Source: an uncultured Sphingobium sp.
Lineage (GTDB): Bacteria; Pseudomonadota; Alphaproteobacteria; Sphingomonadales; Sphingomonadaceae
Direction of reading: 5' to 3'
DNA: 64,000 bases
NCBI GenBank assembly: GCA_946885845.1
Contig: CAMPHJ010000001.1
Coordinates: 186,001-250,000, forward strand
Positions 1 to 8,963 of the stretch are shown here, piece by piece. The position numbers were made by a program, and so were the translations under genes. Each line of letters starts with the position of its first letter. The first letter of the stretch is position 1. The notes beneath the pieces were generated by a model, which was not told the origin of the DNA, searched no databases, and saw nothing but the letters and a program-made list of their open reading frames with translations.

Positions 1-815
1 TTGACCGACCGGCCGCCGCCCAAAATCTGGCCCAGTGTTTCGACCATCGTGCGAATGATCTGCCCGGTGCGCTCGATCGCCACCACCGGCGCGCGCCACA
101 GGCTGACCGGTTCGATCACCGGATCGCCGGGCGCGATACCCAGCCGACCGATCTTGAAGCTGTTGCCAAAGCCGTCGCTTTCCTCAACCGCGCCAATTCG
201 CCCTTGCCGAACCAGCTGCTCGCTGCCGCGCTGGACATGAATCGACACCGGCTCGCCTGGGCGAATTTGCGCGTAGAGACGGATATCGTCGAACGTCGCC
301 ATCTCCCGCCCATTGATCGCAATGATGCGGTCGCCCGTCACGATCCCGGCGGCCGCAGCGGCGCTACCCGTTTGCACTTGGCCAGCGACCGCTGGCGTGC
401 GGCTTTCGCCATAGACAAAGGCGAAGCTGCCCAGAATGACGATGGCGAACAGGAAGTTGATGAGCGGACCGGCTGCGACGATAGCCGCGCGTTGCCACAA
501 AGCTTTGGCGGGAAAGCTTTCCGCCCGGTCCGCAGCGGACATTTCCAGCCAGGCCGGGTCGGCCTGACTCGCGGCGTTCATATCGCCCTTGAACCGTACA
601 TAGCCGCCCAGCGGCAGAGCGCCGATGCGCCAGCGGGTGCCGCGTCTATCCACCCATGCCGCGATTTCCGGCCCAAATCCGATCGAAAAAGCCTCCGCCT
701 TCACGCCGCACCAGCGACCGACCAGATAGTGGCCCAGCTCATGCACGAAGACGAGCGGGCCGATGACCGCAACAAAGGCAAGGACGGTCAGCAGGAAACC
801 CGGATTCTGGATCAA
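1..815 (-). CDS. rseP: RIP metalloprotease RseP, N-terminal part (runs off the left edge)
   Basis: This is the site-2 (M50) zinc metalloprotease of the inner membrane, which cleaves anti-sigma factors and leftover signal peptides. The visible 271 residues hold the zinc motif HELGH at about residues 25-29 inside the first membrane segment, the GGYVRF turn, a second hydrophobic segment (GPLINFLFAIVI) and most of a PDZ domain (GIVTGDRIIAINGREM). The second half, with the third zinc ligand, lies outside the window. I chose a TTG start at 815 because it overlaps the dxr stop as TTGA and gives a normal N-terminus; no ATG lies nearby. It is the last gene seen of the rpsB-to-rseP run, and its coupling to dxr is typical of this locus. 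Confidence 0.9.
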   Translation of the reverse strand, partial: MIQNPGFLLTVLAFVAVIGPLVFVHELGHYLVGRWCGVKAEAFSIGFGPEIAAWVDRRGTRWRIGALPLGGYVRFKGDMNAASQADPAWLEMSAADRAESFPAKALWQRAAIVAAGPLINFLFAIVILGSFAFVYGESRTPAVAGQVQTGSAAAAAGIVTGDRIIAINGREMATFDDIRLYAQIRPGEPVSIHVQRGSEQLVRQGRIGAVEESDGFGNSFKIGRLGIAPGDPVIEPVSLWRAPVVAIERTGQIIRTMVETLGQILGGGRSV

Positions 816-1969
816 GCAGTCAATCTTTCCATCACTTGGCCCGCCATGGTTCGCGCGCGCGCATCGACGTCCAGCACGTCTTCGATCCGGCCGGGCGCAG
901 GCGCGCTATAGCGGTTCAGGACATCCTCCACAATCATGGCGATATCAAGGAAGCCGATCTCGCCTTTCAGGAAGGCGGCGACCGCGACTTCATTGGCCGC
1001 GTTCAGGATGGCGGGCGCCGATCCGCCCTGCCCTGCCACATGCCGCGCGAGACGAAGGGCCGGGAATCGCTCTTCGTCAGGTGCCTCGAAATCCAACCTT
1101 CCGATCCGCGCCAGGTCCAGCGGCTGGCATGGCGTCGTCATCCGTACCGGCCAGGCAAGAGCGCTGGCGATCGGAATCCGCATGTCGGGCGAGCCAAGCT
1201 GTGCCAAAGTCGAACGGTCGCGATATTCGACCATCGAATGGATGATCGATTGCGGGTGCACCAATATCTCGATCCGATCGAGTCCGATGGGGAACAAGTG
1301 GGCCGCTTCGATCAGTTCCAGCCCCTTGTTCATCATCGTCGCGCTATCGACGCTGATCTTCGCGCCCATCGACCAGTTGGGGTGAGCGACGGCCTGCGCC
1401 GGGGTGATACCGCGCATCTCTTCGCGCGTGAAAGTGCGGAAAGGGCCACCGCTGGCGGTCAGAGTGATCCTTGCAACATCTTCCAAACGACTGCCCGCAA
1501 GGCATTGGAATATGGCATTATGCTCACTATCCACTGGCAGCAGGGTGGCGCCCGACCGGGTGGCCTGATCCATCATCAGCGCGCCCGCCGACACCAGCGA
1601 TTCCTTGTTGGCGAGCGCCACTGTCCCGCCCGCCTTCAGCGCCGCCATGGTCGGGCGCAAGCCAGCGCAGCCCACGATCGCCGCCATGCTCCATTCCGCG
1701 CCCGCCTGCGCCGCATCGACCAGCGCATCGTCCCCTGCGGCGGCTTCGACACCTGATCCTTGCAGCGCATCCTTGAGCGCCGAATAATGCCGTTCATCGC
1801 CAATCACGGCAATCCGTGCGCCACATTCACGAGCTGCGGCGGCAAGGCCGTCCACATCGCTGAAGGCCGTGAGCGCCACTACTTCAAAGGCTTCAGGTTC
1901 ACGCCGGATCAGATCAAGTGTCGACGTGCCTACAGAGCCTGTGGCGCCGAAGATCGAAACCCGCCGCAT
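812..1969 (-). CDS. dxr: 1-deoxy-D-xylulose 5-phosphate reductoisomerase
   Basis: Dxr converts DXP to 2-C-methyl-D-erythritol 4-phosphate with NADPH, the second step of the MEP isoprenoid pathway in the cytoplasm. The 385-residue protein has the NADPH loop GATGSVG at residues 8-14, the metal and substrate segment DSEHNAIFQ at 147-155, ASGGPFR, and the MNKGLELIEA helix, so all diagnostic blocks are present at the usual length. A GTG at 1972 is possible, but the ATG at 1969 overlaps the cdsA stop as TGATG and is preferred. Isoprenoid units made here feed UppS two genes upstream, which fits the grouping. Confidence 0.96.
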   Translation of the reverse strand: MRRVSIFGATGSVGTSTLDLIRREPEAFEVVALTAFSDVDGLAAAARECGARIAVIGDERHYSALKDALQGSGVEAAAGDDALVDAAQAGAEWSMAAIVGCAGLRPTMAALKAGGTVALANKESLVSAGALMMDQATRSGATLLPVDSEHNAIFQCLAGSRLEDVARITLTASGGPFRTFTREEMRGITPAQAVAHPNWSMGAKISVDSATMMNKGLELIEAAHLFPIGLDRIEILVHPQSIIHSMVEYRDRSTLAQLGSPDMRIPIASALAWPVRMTTPCQPLDLARIGRLDFEAPDEERFPALRLARHVAGQGGSAPAILNAANEVAVAAFLKGEIGFLDIAMIVEDVLNRYSAPAPGRIEDVLDVDARARTMAGQVMERLTA

Positions 1970-2754
1970 CACGGCAACACCAGTAGCAAATATAGAAGCG
2001 CGGCCAGTGGAGCGACCGCCGCAACGCCGTCCAACCGGTCCAGAACACCGCCATGTCCGGGCAGCAACATGCCGCTATCCTTTACCCCTGCCCTGCGCTT
2101 CATCGCGCTTTCCAGCAGGTCGCCCAACTGCGCGGCGACCGCCAACAGGCCGCTCGCTGCTGCCAGTTGAATTGGCAGATTGCCAAAGCGATGCAACAGG
2201 AAGCCGATGACCAGCGCCGCCAGAACGCCGCCGCCCAACCCCGCCCAGGTTTTTGACGGGCTGATCCTGGGGGCCAGCCTCGGCCCGCCGATTGATCGCC
2301 CGGCGAAGTAGGCCCCGATGTCGGTCGCCCAGACTAGAGCAAGCGCCCAGAATGCCAACATCAAGCCATAGCTGTCGGGCGTCTGTTCCCGCAGATACAA
2401 CAGCGCCATCACCGGCAGGCAGACATAGACGATGCCCAGCGCCAACCGAACCGATCGCGTTACGAACATCACGAAGAAAAAGACGGCCGCCATCGACGTG
2501 AAAGCGATCCAGGACACGCCCGCCGCAATCGGGCATAGCAATGCCAACGGCACCGAAACGGAAAACATTCCCAGTCTGCGATGATCTGCCGAAGCGCCAA
2601 TCAGGCCGCCCCATTCACCCTGCATCAGCACGCCGGCCACAACCAGCAACAGCCAGAATGGCAAGCCGCCCAGATAGAGGCCAGCTGACGCCATAAAGAT
2701 GAGTATGATGCCGACGATGGTGCGGGTGCGAAGCTCGTTCGACATGGTGCTCAC
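1969..2754 (-). CDS. cdsA: Phosphatidate cytidylyltransferase
   Basis: CdsA is an integral membrane enzyme that makes CDP-diacylglycerol from phosphatidate and CTP, the branch point of phospholipid synthesis. The sequence is almost wholly hydrophobic, with about seven membrane segments, and ends with the CdsA signature (SAMKRRAGVKDSG, then GHGGVLDRLDG). The start is either GTG at 2754, which overlaps the uppS stop as GTGA, or ATG at 2745, six bases after that stop. Both give a normal protein of about 260 residues. The product is the substrate of PssA encoded further along the window. Confidence 0.95.
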   Translation of the reverse strand: MSTMSNELRTRTIVGIILIFMASAGLYLGGLPFWLLLVVAGVLMQGEWGGLIGASADHRRLGMFSVSVPLALLCPIAAGVSWIAFTSMAAVFFFVMFVTRSVRLALGIVYVCLPVMALLYLREQTPDSYGLMLAFWALALVWATDIGAYFAGRSIGGPRLAPRISPSKTWAGLGGGVLAALVIGFLLHRFGNLPIQLAAASGLLAVAAQLGDLLESAMKRRAGVKDSGMLLPGHGGVLDRLDGVAAVAPLAALLYLLLVLP

Positions 2755-3491
2755 AACCCGCCGAACCGGCGATCCCTCATGCGGAAGGCGTCGAGCGCCT
2801 CCGCCAGCGCACGTCCATCGAAATCAGGCCACAATATATCGGTGAAATAAAGTTCAGCATAGGCAGCCTGCCACAGCATGAAATTGCTCAGCCGCTGTTC
2901 CCCGGACGTTCGTATCAAAAGATCGAGGGGCGGAAGGGTCGCCGTGTCCAGATTGGCGTCAATATCATCGATGCCAATCTGGGCAGCGGTCATCTCGCCC
3001 GCACTCACCCGGCTGGCCAGGCTTTGCACGGCACGGACCATTTCATCCTGCGCACCATAGTTGAGTGCAATCGCCACGACCGGACCGCCATTTCCAGCAG
3101 TTCGGGCGACTGCCGCTTCGATCAGGTCGACCAGCGACGGATCGAGCGCCTTGTAATTGCCAATAATCCGCAATCGAATGCCGTTGGCGTCAAACTCATC
3201 CAGATCGGACTGAATGAAATGCCGCAGCAGCCCCATCAGGTCCGCAACCTCGGCGGCAGGGCGCTTCCAGTTTTCCGAAGAAAAAGCGTAGAGGGTCAGG
3301 CATTCGAGTTGGAGGTCCAGCGCGGCGCGCGCGACCCGACGCACCGCTTCCACCCCGGCCCTGTGCCCCGCAATACGTGGCAGGAACCGCTTCTTCGCCC
3401 ACCGGCCGTTGCCGTCCATGATGATAGCGACGTGGCGCGCGCCATGGACCGGCGCGCTATGTCGAATATCGGGCTTGGCTTGGCTGGCCAT
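2751..3491 (-). CDS. uppS: Isoprenyl transferase (undecaprenyl diphosphate synthase)
   Basis: UppS condenses isopentenyl diphosphate onto farnesyl diphosphate to give the C55 carrier lipid for peptidoglycan and polysaccharide. The 246-residue cis-prenyltransferase shows the catalytic MDGNGRWA (Asp26), the FSSENWKRP block and the C-terminal SGEQRLSNFMLWQ motif. One point differs from many relatives: RTSGEQRLSNF replaces the common RTGGExRLSNF. The gene sits 44 bases after frr and overlaps cdsA. Confidence 0.95.
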   Translation of the reverse strand: MASQAKPDIRHSAPVHGARHVAIIMDGNGRWAKKRFLPRIAGHRAGVEAVRRVARAALDLQLECLTLYAFSSENWKRPAAEVADLMGLLRHFIQSDLDEFDANGIRLRIIGNYKALDPSLVDLIEAAVARTAGNGGPVVAIALNYGAQDEMVRAVQSLASRVSAGEMTAAQIGIDDIDANLDTATLPPLDLLIRTSGEQRLSNFMLWQAAYAELYFTDILWPDFDGRALAEALDAFRMRDRRFGGL

Positions 3492-3535
3492 CAGGGGTTC
3501 GGATGCGCAGTGGGCACAGGCGGAAAGACCCCGGC

Positions 3536-4093
3536 TCAGTGGCCGAGAATTTCCTTTTCCTTGGCGGCAACCGTGGAATCGATGTCGGCGATAGCGCTAT
3601 CCGTCAGCTTCTGCACCTCGGTCTCCAGGCGCTTGCGCTCGTCCTCGCTGATTTCGCCCTTCTTTTCATCGGTCTTCAGGCTATCCATCCCGTCGCGACG
3701 GACATTGCGGACGGCAACCCGCGCACCTTCGGCATATTTGCTGGCAAGCTTGGCCAGATCCTTGCGCCGTTCCTCGGTCAGGTCAGGGATAGGCAGGCGC
3801 AGGGTCTGCCCGTCGACAATCGGGTTCAGGCCAAGGCCCGCCGAACGTATCGCCTTGTCAGCCGGGCCAACATTGCTCTTGTCCCATACCTGCACCGACA
3901 ACATGCGCGGTTCGGGCGCGGAAACGGTCGCGACCTGGTTCAGGGGCATGTGCGCACCGTAAACCTCTACCGTCACAGGGTCGAGCAACTGGATGTTGGC
4001 GCGGCCGGTGCGCAGGCCAGCCAAATCGCCCTTCAGCGATTCGAGGGCGCCGTGCATGCGGCGTTCGAGATCGGCTTTGTCATATTGGGCCAT
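3536..4093 (-). CDS. frr: Ribosome recycling factor
   Basis: RRF, with EF-G, splits the post-termination ribosome. The 185-residue protein starts [19 protein letters not shown] and carries the family blocks [20 protein letters not shown] and [22 protein letters not shown]. Length matches the family. The ATG at 4093 is chosen over a longer in-frame reading because an AGGAG ribosome site lies just upstream and the extension overlaps pyrH. pyrH ends only four bases before this start. Confidence 0.97.
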   Translation of the reverse strand: MAQYDKADLERRMHGALESLKGDLAGLRTGRANIQLLDPVTVEVYGAHMPLNQVATVSAPEPRMLSVQVWDKSNVGPADKAIRSAGLGLNPIVDGQTLRLPIPDLTEERRKDLAKLASKYAEGARVAVRNVRRDGMDSLKTDEKKGEISEDERKRLETEVQKLTDSAIADIDSTVAAKEKEILGH

Positions 4094-4097
4094 GTTT

Positions 4098-4823
4098 TCA
4101 GCGCTCCTGATTTTGCACGATCGTCGCGACCCCGTCACCGGCCAGCACCTTTGCCAGGTTACCGGTTTCGCGGATGTTGAACACAACGATGGGAATATTA
4201 TTTTCACGGCAAAGCGCAATGGCGCTCGCGTCCATGACCTTCAGATTATCGTTCAGCACCCGGTCGAAGCTGATCTGTTCGTAACGCGCCGCGTCGGGCA
4301 CCTTTTTGGGGTCGGCATTATAGATGCCGTCCACGCTGGTGCCCTTGAACAATGCGTCGCAGTTCATTTCCGCCGCACGTAGCGCCGCAGTCGTGTCAGT
4401 GGTGAAGAACGGGCTGCCTGTGCCCGCCGCGAAGATGACGATGCGGCCCTTTTCCATGTGCCGCGTAGCCTTGCGACGGATATAGGGTTCGCACACCGAC
4501 GCCATCGGGATCGCGGACTGGACCCGTGTGTCATAGCCGATCTTTTCCAGCGCATTCTGCACGGCCAGCGCGTTCATGACGGTGGCCAGCATGCCCATAT
4601 AATCGGCGCTGGCCCGGTCGAACCCCTTGGCCGCACCCGCAAGGCCACGGAAGATGTTGCCGCCGCCCACGACGACGCAAATTTCAAATCCCGCGTCCTT
4701 GGCCGCCGCGATTTCGGACGCGACGCGGTTCACGGTTTCCGGTTCGATGCCGTATTGCCCCTGCCCCATCAGCACTTCGCCCGAGAGTTTCAGCAATATG
4801 CGCTTGAAGGGCGGACGAGTCAT
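4098..4823 (-). CDS. pyrH: UMP kinase
   Basis: PyrH phosphorylates UMP to UDP, feeding pyrimidine nucleotide pools; bacterial forms are hexamers regulated by GTP and UTP. From ATG 4823 the protein is 241 residues. It shows the amino-acid kinase start [15 protein letters not shown], the glycine-rich [28 protein letters not shown] and GIYNADPKK. No clear Shine-Dalgarno precedes the ATG; an extension to 4880 is open but adds unconserved residues. It lies between tsf and frr in the classic order. Confidence 0.96.
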   Translation of the reverse strand: MTRPPFKRILLKLSGEVLMGQGQYGIEPETVNRVASEIAAAKDAGFEICVVVGGGNIFRGLAGAAKGFDRASADYMGMLATVMNALAVQNALEKIGYDTRVQSAIPMASVCEPYIRRKATRHMEKGRIVIFAAGTGSPFFTTDTTAALRAAEMNCDALFKGTSVDGIYNADPKKVPDAARYEQISFDRVLNDNLKVMDASAIALCRENNIPIVVFNIRETGNLAKVLAGDGVATIVQNQER

Positions 4824-4941
4824 GCGGCGGAATAATCCATTACAATCGGGCAAGGAAATGGCGCGCACCTTAGGCAGCACGCGCCATGATGTGAAGCGGG
4901 GTTTTTGACGCCCTGAACTTCCTTAGCGTCTGGCCCGGACT

Positions 4942-4966
4942 TGTCGAGAAGCTGCGCCTCTCGACA
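4942..4966. repeat. Inverted repeat upstream of pyrH
   Basis: TGTCGAGA and TCTCGACA form a perfect 8-bp stem around a 9-base loop. It lies in the 193-base gap between tsf and pyrH and could be a transcript hairpin. No T-run follows on either strand. Confidence 0.5.
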
Positions 4967-4979
4967 TCGTCCGAACCGA

Positions 4980-5000
4980 CCGCCCTGTCAGATAGGGCGG
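4980..5000 (-). terminator. Hairpin just downstream of tsf
   Basis: CCGCCCT (4980-4986) pairs with AGGGCGG (4994-5000) around a 7-base loop, 16 bases past the tsf stop. There is no T-run, so it may be a partial terminator or an RNA-stabilising hairpin between tsf and pyrH. Confidence 0.4.
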
Positions 5001-5016
5001 CAACAGCGGCAGGTGA

Positions 5017-5943
5017 TCAGACGCCCGCTGCGGCGGCGACTTCAGCGGCGAAGTCGCTCGTTTCCTTCTCGATACCTTCGCCGAGCTGGAAGCGGACATA
5101 GTTCGTCAGCGTAATCGACGCGCCAGCTTCCTTCGCCGCCTTGGCAACGACGTCAGCAACCGGGGTCTTGTTGTCCATCACGAACAGCTGGGACAGCAGT
5201 GCCTGTTCCTTGGCGAACTTCGCCACGGCGCCATCGACCATCTTGGCGACGATCTCGGCAGGCTTGCCCGATTCGGCGGCCTTTTCAGCGGCGATGGCGC
5301 GTTCACGCTCCAACAGGGCGGGATCGATGTCCGCAGCCGAAAGCGCCAGCGGGAAGGCAGCAGCGATGTGCATCGCGATCTGCTTGCCCAGCGGTTCCAG
5401 CACGTCGGCGGGCGCGTCACCTTCCAACGCGACCAGAACGCCGATCTTGCCCAGACCCGGAGCAGCGGCATTGTGCACGTAGGGAACGACGACACCCTGG
5501 CTCACTTCAACCTGACCGATGCGGCGCAGCGTCTGGTTTTCACCAATGGTGGCGATGTTCGAAACCAGCTTTTCCGACACGGTGCCGCCAGCCGGATGCG
5601 CCTGCGCCGAAAGCGCTTCGGCATCGTTGACGCCACTGTCCAGCGCCACCTGTGCGACGGTGCGGACGAAATCCTGGAACTGATCGTTCTTGGCAACGAA
5701 GTCGGTTTCGCTGTTCACTTCGACGGCAACGCCCTTGGTGCCAGCGACGGCGACTCCGACCAGACCTTCAGCAGCGGTGCGGCTGGACTTCTTCTGCGCG
5801 GCGGCAAGGCCCTTGGCGCGCAGCCAATCGACTGCGGCTTCCATGTCGCCATTGGCTTCGGCGAGCGCCTTCTTGCAGTCCATCATGCCCGCGCCCGAAC
5901 GGTCGCGCAGTTCCTTGACGGCGGCGGCGGTAATTTCAGCCAT
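5017..5943 (-). CDS. tsf: Elongation factor Ts
   Basis: EF-Ts is the nucleotide exchange factor for EF-Tu. The 308-residue protein has the N-terminal UBA-like domain ([22 protein letters not shown]) and the core signature [12 protein letters not shown], with the length expected for the long proteobacterial form. An AGGAG site lies 7 bases before the ATG. It follows rpsB across a short gap that holds a strong hairpin. Confidence 0.97.
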   Translation of the reverse strand: MAEITAAAVKELRDRSGAGMMDCKKALAEANGDMEAAVDWLRAKGLAAAQKKSSRTAAEGLVGVAVAGTKGVAVEVNSETDFVAKNDQFQDFVRTVAQVALDSGVNDAEALSAQAHPAGGTVSEKLVSNIATIGENQTLRRIGQVEVSQGVVVPYVHNAAAPGLGKIGVLVALEGDAPADVLEPLGKQIAMHIAAAFPLALSAADIDPALLERERAIAAEKAAESGKPAEIVAKMVDGAVAKFAKEQALLSQLFVMDNKTPVADVVAKAAKEAGASITLTNYVRFQLGEGIEKETSDFAAEVAAAAGV

Positions 5944-5980
5944 GCTTAGGCTCCTAATGTTCGATGTTTCAAATAAACGG

Positions 5981-6010
5981 CAGGGCGCGTCTCCGAAGGA
6001 GCGCGCCCTG
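5981..6010 (-). terminator. Strong hairpin between rpsB and tsf
   Basis: CAGGGCGCG (5981-5989) pairs perfectly with CGCGCCCTG (6002-6010). It lies in the 97-base rpsB-tsf gap, about 30 bases past the rpsB stop. No T-run follows on the minus strand, so partial termination or mRNA processing that sets the S2 to EF-Ts ratio is more likely than full termination. Confidence 0.5.
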
Positions 6011-6040
6011 GCCTGTCATTCCTGTAGTCGTGCGACGCCC

Positions 6041-6799
6041 TTAGGCTTCGGCGACGACTTCTTCAGCCAGCGGTTCGTCGAGCGCACCCAGGTCGACGCC
6101 CGAAGCCTGCTGCGCGCCACGGTTGCCCTTGGTGGCGGCAGCTGCGATGGCGTCGCAATAGAGGCGGATGGCGCGGCTGGCGTCATCGTTCGCCGGAACC
6201 GGGAAAGCGATGCCGTCAGGCGAGACGTTCGAATCGAGGATCGCGACGACCGGGATACCCAGCGTGTTGGCTTCCTTGATCGCGAGCTCTTCCTTGTTGG
6301 CGTCGATCACGAACATGACATCGGGGATGCCGTTCATGTCGCGGATGCCGCCCAGCGACAGTTCGAGCTTCTCGCGCTCGCGGGTCATCTGAAGCACTTC
6401 CTTCTTGGTGAAACCGTGGGTGTCGCCCGACAGCTTCTCTTCCAGGGTCTTCAGACGCTTGATCGAACCGGAAATGGTCTTCCAGTTGGTGAGCATGCCG
6501 CCCAGCCAGCGATGGTTGACGAAGTGCTGGCCCGACTTGCGAGCGGCGTCAGCGATCGGGTCCTGCGCCTGGCGCTTGGTGCCCACGAACAGCACCTTGC
6601 CACCGGCGGCAACGGTCGCCGAAACGAAGTCGAGCGCGCGGCCGAACAGCGGCACGGTCTGCGAAAGGTCGAGGATGTGGATGCCGTTGCGATCGCCGAA
6701 AATATATGGCTTCATACGCGGGTTCCAGCGGTGGGTCTGGTGGCCGAAGTGGGCGCCAGCCTCAATCAATTGGTGCATGGTGACGACAGGAGCCGCCAT
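6041..6799 (-). CDS. rpsB: 30S ribosomal protein S2
   Basis: Ribosomal protein S2 of the small subunit, 252 residues from ATG 6799. It begins [20 protein letters not shown] and contains [35 protein letters not shown] and the S2 signature around [18 protein letters not shown]. The site GGAGAAATATT directly before the ATG supports this start over an extension to 6850. The C-terminal tail is acidic. It heads the rpsB-to-rseP run and is divergent from the small membrane protein gene. Confidence 0.97.
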   Translation of the reverse strand: MAAPVVTMHQLIEAGAHFGHQTHRWNPRMKPYIFGDRNGIHILDLSQTVPLFGRALDFVSATVAAGGKVLFVGTKRQAQDPIADAARKSGQHFVNHRWLGGMLTNWKTISGSIKRLKTLEEKLSGDTHGFTKKEVLQMTREREKLELSLGGIRDMNGIPDVMFVIDANKEELAIKEANTLGIPVVAILDSNVSPDGIAFPVPANDDASRAIRLYCDAIAAAATKGNRGAQQASGVDLGALDEPLAEEVVAEA

Positions 6800-6929
6800 A
6801 ATATTTCTCCTTCCGGTTGTGCCTCTGGGAATCAGGAACTGCGGCGTCACGCCTTCAGCACCGGATATGTGCGATTCCCATGTGGAATGGGGCGGCCATT
6901 AGCGCGGGGTGTCGGGCGATGCAAGGGGG

Positions 6930-6958
6930 TTGACTTGCGTCTATGCGGGGAACATATA
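6930..6958 (+). promoter_or_regulatory. Candidate housekeeping-type promoter
   Basis: TTGACT (6930-6935), a 17-base spacer and CATATA (6953-6958) fit a sigma70-type promoter reading right, toward the small membrane protein gene at 7048. Confidence 0.45.
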
Positions 6959-6968
6959 GAGAACATTC

Positions 6969-6994
6969 GGAACCAAGCGCGGTTCAAGCCCGTT
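6969..6994 (+). promoter_or_regulatory. Candidate EcfG (general stress sigma factor) promoter
   Basis: GGAAC at 6969-6973, 17 bases, then CGTT at 6991-6994. This is the published alphaproteobacterial EcfG consensus (GGAAC-N16/17-CGTT). It lies about 50 bases before the start of the small membrane protein gene, where a stress promoter would sit. Confidence 0.5.
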
Positions 6995-7047
6995 TGGACC
7001 GACAATCCGGAACCCTCGTTCTGTCGCAAATGGAAAGTGAGCGCACC

Positions 7048-7275
7048 ATGTTCACCATTATTGCAGCCACCGTTTTCCTTGCAGCCTTCCTGTTGGCCGC
7101 AGCCACTATCGTCGGCATGTTCGCGCTTTATCGTGACAAGATGATCGCAGCCTTGCTGTTCGAACCTATTCCGCTGGAAGCACCCGTTTATCGGCTGCGG
7201 GTCAGCCGCCGCCGCGCAGCACCGCGTGATCGGCTGGTCGTGCGACCTTCTCCAAAATCGATGCTGGCCGCCTGA
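7048..7275 (+). CDS. Small single-pass membrane protein, unknown function
   Basis: This 75-residue protein has one long hydrophobic segment at about residues 2-26 (FTIIAATVFLAAFLLAAATI), then a short middle part and a strongly basic C-terminus rich in arginine, which suggests an inner membrane anchor with a cytoplasmic tail. I do not recognise a family. An in-frame ATG at 7030 is possible; 7048 is preferred because GTGAG lies at the right distance and the membrane segment then starts at the N-terminus. Two candidate promoters, one of EcfG type, precede it. It is convergent with pssA. Confidence 0.6.
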   Translation: MFTIIAATVFLAAFLLAAATIVGMFALYRDKMIAALLFEPIPLEAPVYRLRVSRRRAAPRDRLVVRPSPKSMLAA

Positions 7276-7284
7276 TACCGGGTT

Positions 7285-8067
7285 TCAGTCGGCGGCTTTC
7301 ACCGCCTGCTGTTGTTTGCGCACACGCGCATAGGACATGACGCCGAAGGGAATGGTCGCCACATAGGCGGCCGACAGGCACAGCAATGTAAGCCAGGGAT
7401 CGGTAATCAGGAGCGCCGCCAGCAAGCCCGCAACGGCAATCGCCTCCAAACGGATGCGCTTGCGCAGGCGCAGCGCCGACCAGCTATATGTCGCGATGTT
7501 GGAGATCATCAGGAAGGCAGTGAACGCCACCCAGGGCGCAACGACATACCAGGCCCGGAATATGTCTTCGCCCGTAACCAGCCACAGATAGAGCGGAACG
7601 AAGGCAAGCCCCGCCCCCGCCGGTGCCGGAACGCCGGTTAAAAATCCCGCCGATTTGTGCGGCTGTTCATCCGCATCGATATTCGCATTGAACCGCGCCA
7701 GACGCAGCGCGCAGGACAGGGCATGGGCCAGCGCAAATATCCATCCGAATTTCGGCATGGCATGCAGCGCCCACAGATACAGGATCAGTGCTGGCGCAAC
7801 ACCAAATGCGATCGAATCCGACAGGGAATCAAGCTCGGCCCCAAAACGGCTTTCGCCCCGCAGCAGCCGCGCGATCCTGCCGTCCAGCCCGTCCAATATC
7901 CCCGCGATGATGATGAGCGTCACCGCTAGTTCCCACCGTCCGGCAACGGCATAGCGCACGCCGGTCAAACCGCAACACAGCGCCATGGCGGTGACCGCGT
8001 TGGGCGCGACCATCCGCAGCGTGATGCCACGACGCATGCCGCGCGGAATGGGGCGCCGCTGCCTCAT
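7285..8067 (-). CDS. pssA: CDP-diacylglycerol-serine O-phosphatidyltransferase (phosphatidylserine synthase)
   Basis: PssA makes phosphatidylserine from CDP-diacylglycerol and serine in the inner membrane. The complete CDP-alcohol phosphotransferase motif is present: D59, D62-G63, A66-R67, G76, D80 and D84. About six to seven hydrophobic segments follow. The 260-residue length fits the membrane-type (class II) enzyme. The start overlaps the psd stop as ATGA, so the two steps to phosphatidylethanolamine are translationally coupled. Confidence 0.94.
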   Translation of the reverse strand: MRQRRPIPRGMRRGITLRMVAPNAVTAMALCCGLTGVRYAVAGRWELAVTLIIIAGILDGLDGRIARLLRGESRFGAELDSLSDSIAFGVAPALILYLWALHAMPKFGWIFALAHALSCALRLARFNANIDADEQPHKSAGFLTGVPAPAGAGLAFVPLYLWLVTGEDIFRAWYVVAPWVAFTAFLMISNIATYSWSALRLRKRIRLEAIAVAGLLAALLITDPWLTLLCLSAAYVATIPFGVMSYARVRKQQQAVKAAD

Positions 8068-8798
8068 TGCTGAATTCCCGAAATGACCCGCATGTCGCCC
8101 ATCTGGCCCAGGATCGTTTCGCCAGCCACCGTCCGCTGGCCCAGCACGACGCGCGGCGCCGTCCCTTCGGGAAGATAGACATCGACGCGGCTGCCAAAGC
8201 GGATCAGGCCGATGCGCTGCCCCGCAGCGATCATGTCGCCCGGCTTCACGAATGGGACGATCCGCCGCGCGACCAGCCCCGCGATCTGGGTAAAGCCGAT
8301 GCGCACGCCATCATGCCGTTCGACCAAAATATGCTGCCGTTCATTGTCTTCGCTCGCCTTGTCGAGGTCGGCGTTGACGAATTTGCCCGAAATATAGACG
8401 ACCGATTTGACGGTCCCACCGATCGGCGTGCGGTTGATGTGCACGTCGAACACACTCATGAAGATGGACACGCGGACCATAGGCCGGTCGCCCAACCCAT
8501 CTGCCCCCGCCATTTCACGCGGCGGCGGCACGCGCTGGATGAGTGTGACCAGCCCATCGGCTGGCGCGATGATGGCGCGTTCATCCTGGGGCACTGCGCG
8601 AACCGGATCGCGAAAGAAGGCGAAGACCCATATCGTCACCATCACCATCAACCAGCCGGGAATTTCCCAGCCGATCAGGAACAGAGCCAAGGTGATCGCC
8701 GCGGCAATCAGGCCGAACTTCACACCTTCGGGATGAACCGATGGGAAGCGCCATTTCACGTTGCCGCCCAGCGCGACGGTCATTTCGTCATTTTCCAT
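8064..8798 (-). CDS. psd: Phosphatidylserine decarboxylase proenzyme
   Basis: Psd decarboxylates phosphatidylserine to phosphatidylethanolamine. The protein has an N-terminal membrane hairpin (about residues 25-60) followed by the conserved [16 protein letters not shown] and ends with the Gly-Ser region ([12 protein letters not shown]) where self-cleavage makes the pyruvoyl cofactor. This is the short (type II) form. The ATG at 8798 gives 244 residues; a TTG at 8834 would add 12 residues without conserved features. It is divergent from icd and coupled to pssA. Confidence 0.93.
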   Translation of the reverse strand: MENDEMTVALGGNVKWRFPSVHPEGVKFGLIAAAITLALFLIGWEIPGWLMVMVTIWVFAFFRDPVRAVPQDERAIIAPADGLVTLIQRVPPPREMAGADGLGDRPMVRVSIFMSVFDVHINRTPIGGTVKSVVYISGKFVNADLDKASEDNERQHILVERHDGVRIGFTQIAGLVARRIVPFVKPGDMIAAGQRIGLIRFGSRVDVYLPEGTAPRVVLGQRTVAGETILGQMGDMRVISGIQQ

Positions 8799-8963
8799 GG
8801 CAACGTCTTTAGGGACAGTCACTTGCACTGACAACGGTCGATGCCTCTGCGGGGGCCGGTAAATATGCCGCTGCCGTCACCGCCATTGCCCGGTTGAACA
8901 TTGCCTTCGCTTTCCGTAGGGCGTTTCGCAAATCCACCTGAACAAAGAAGGCGAAAGAGGCGC

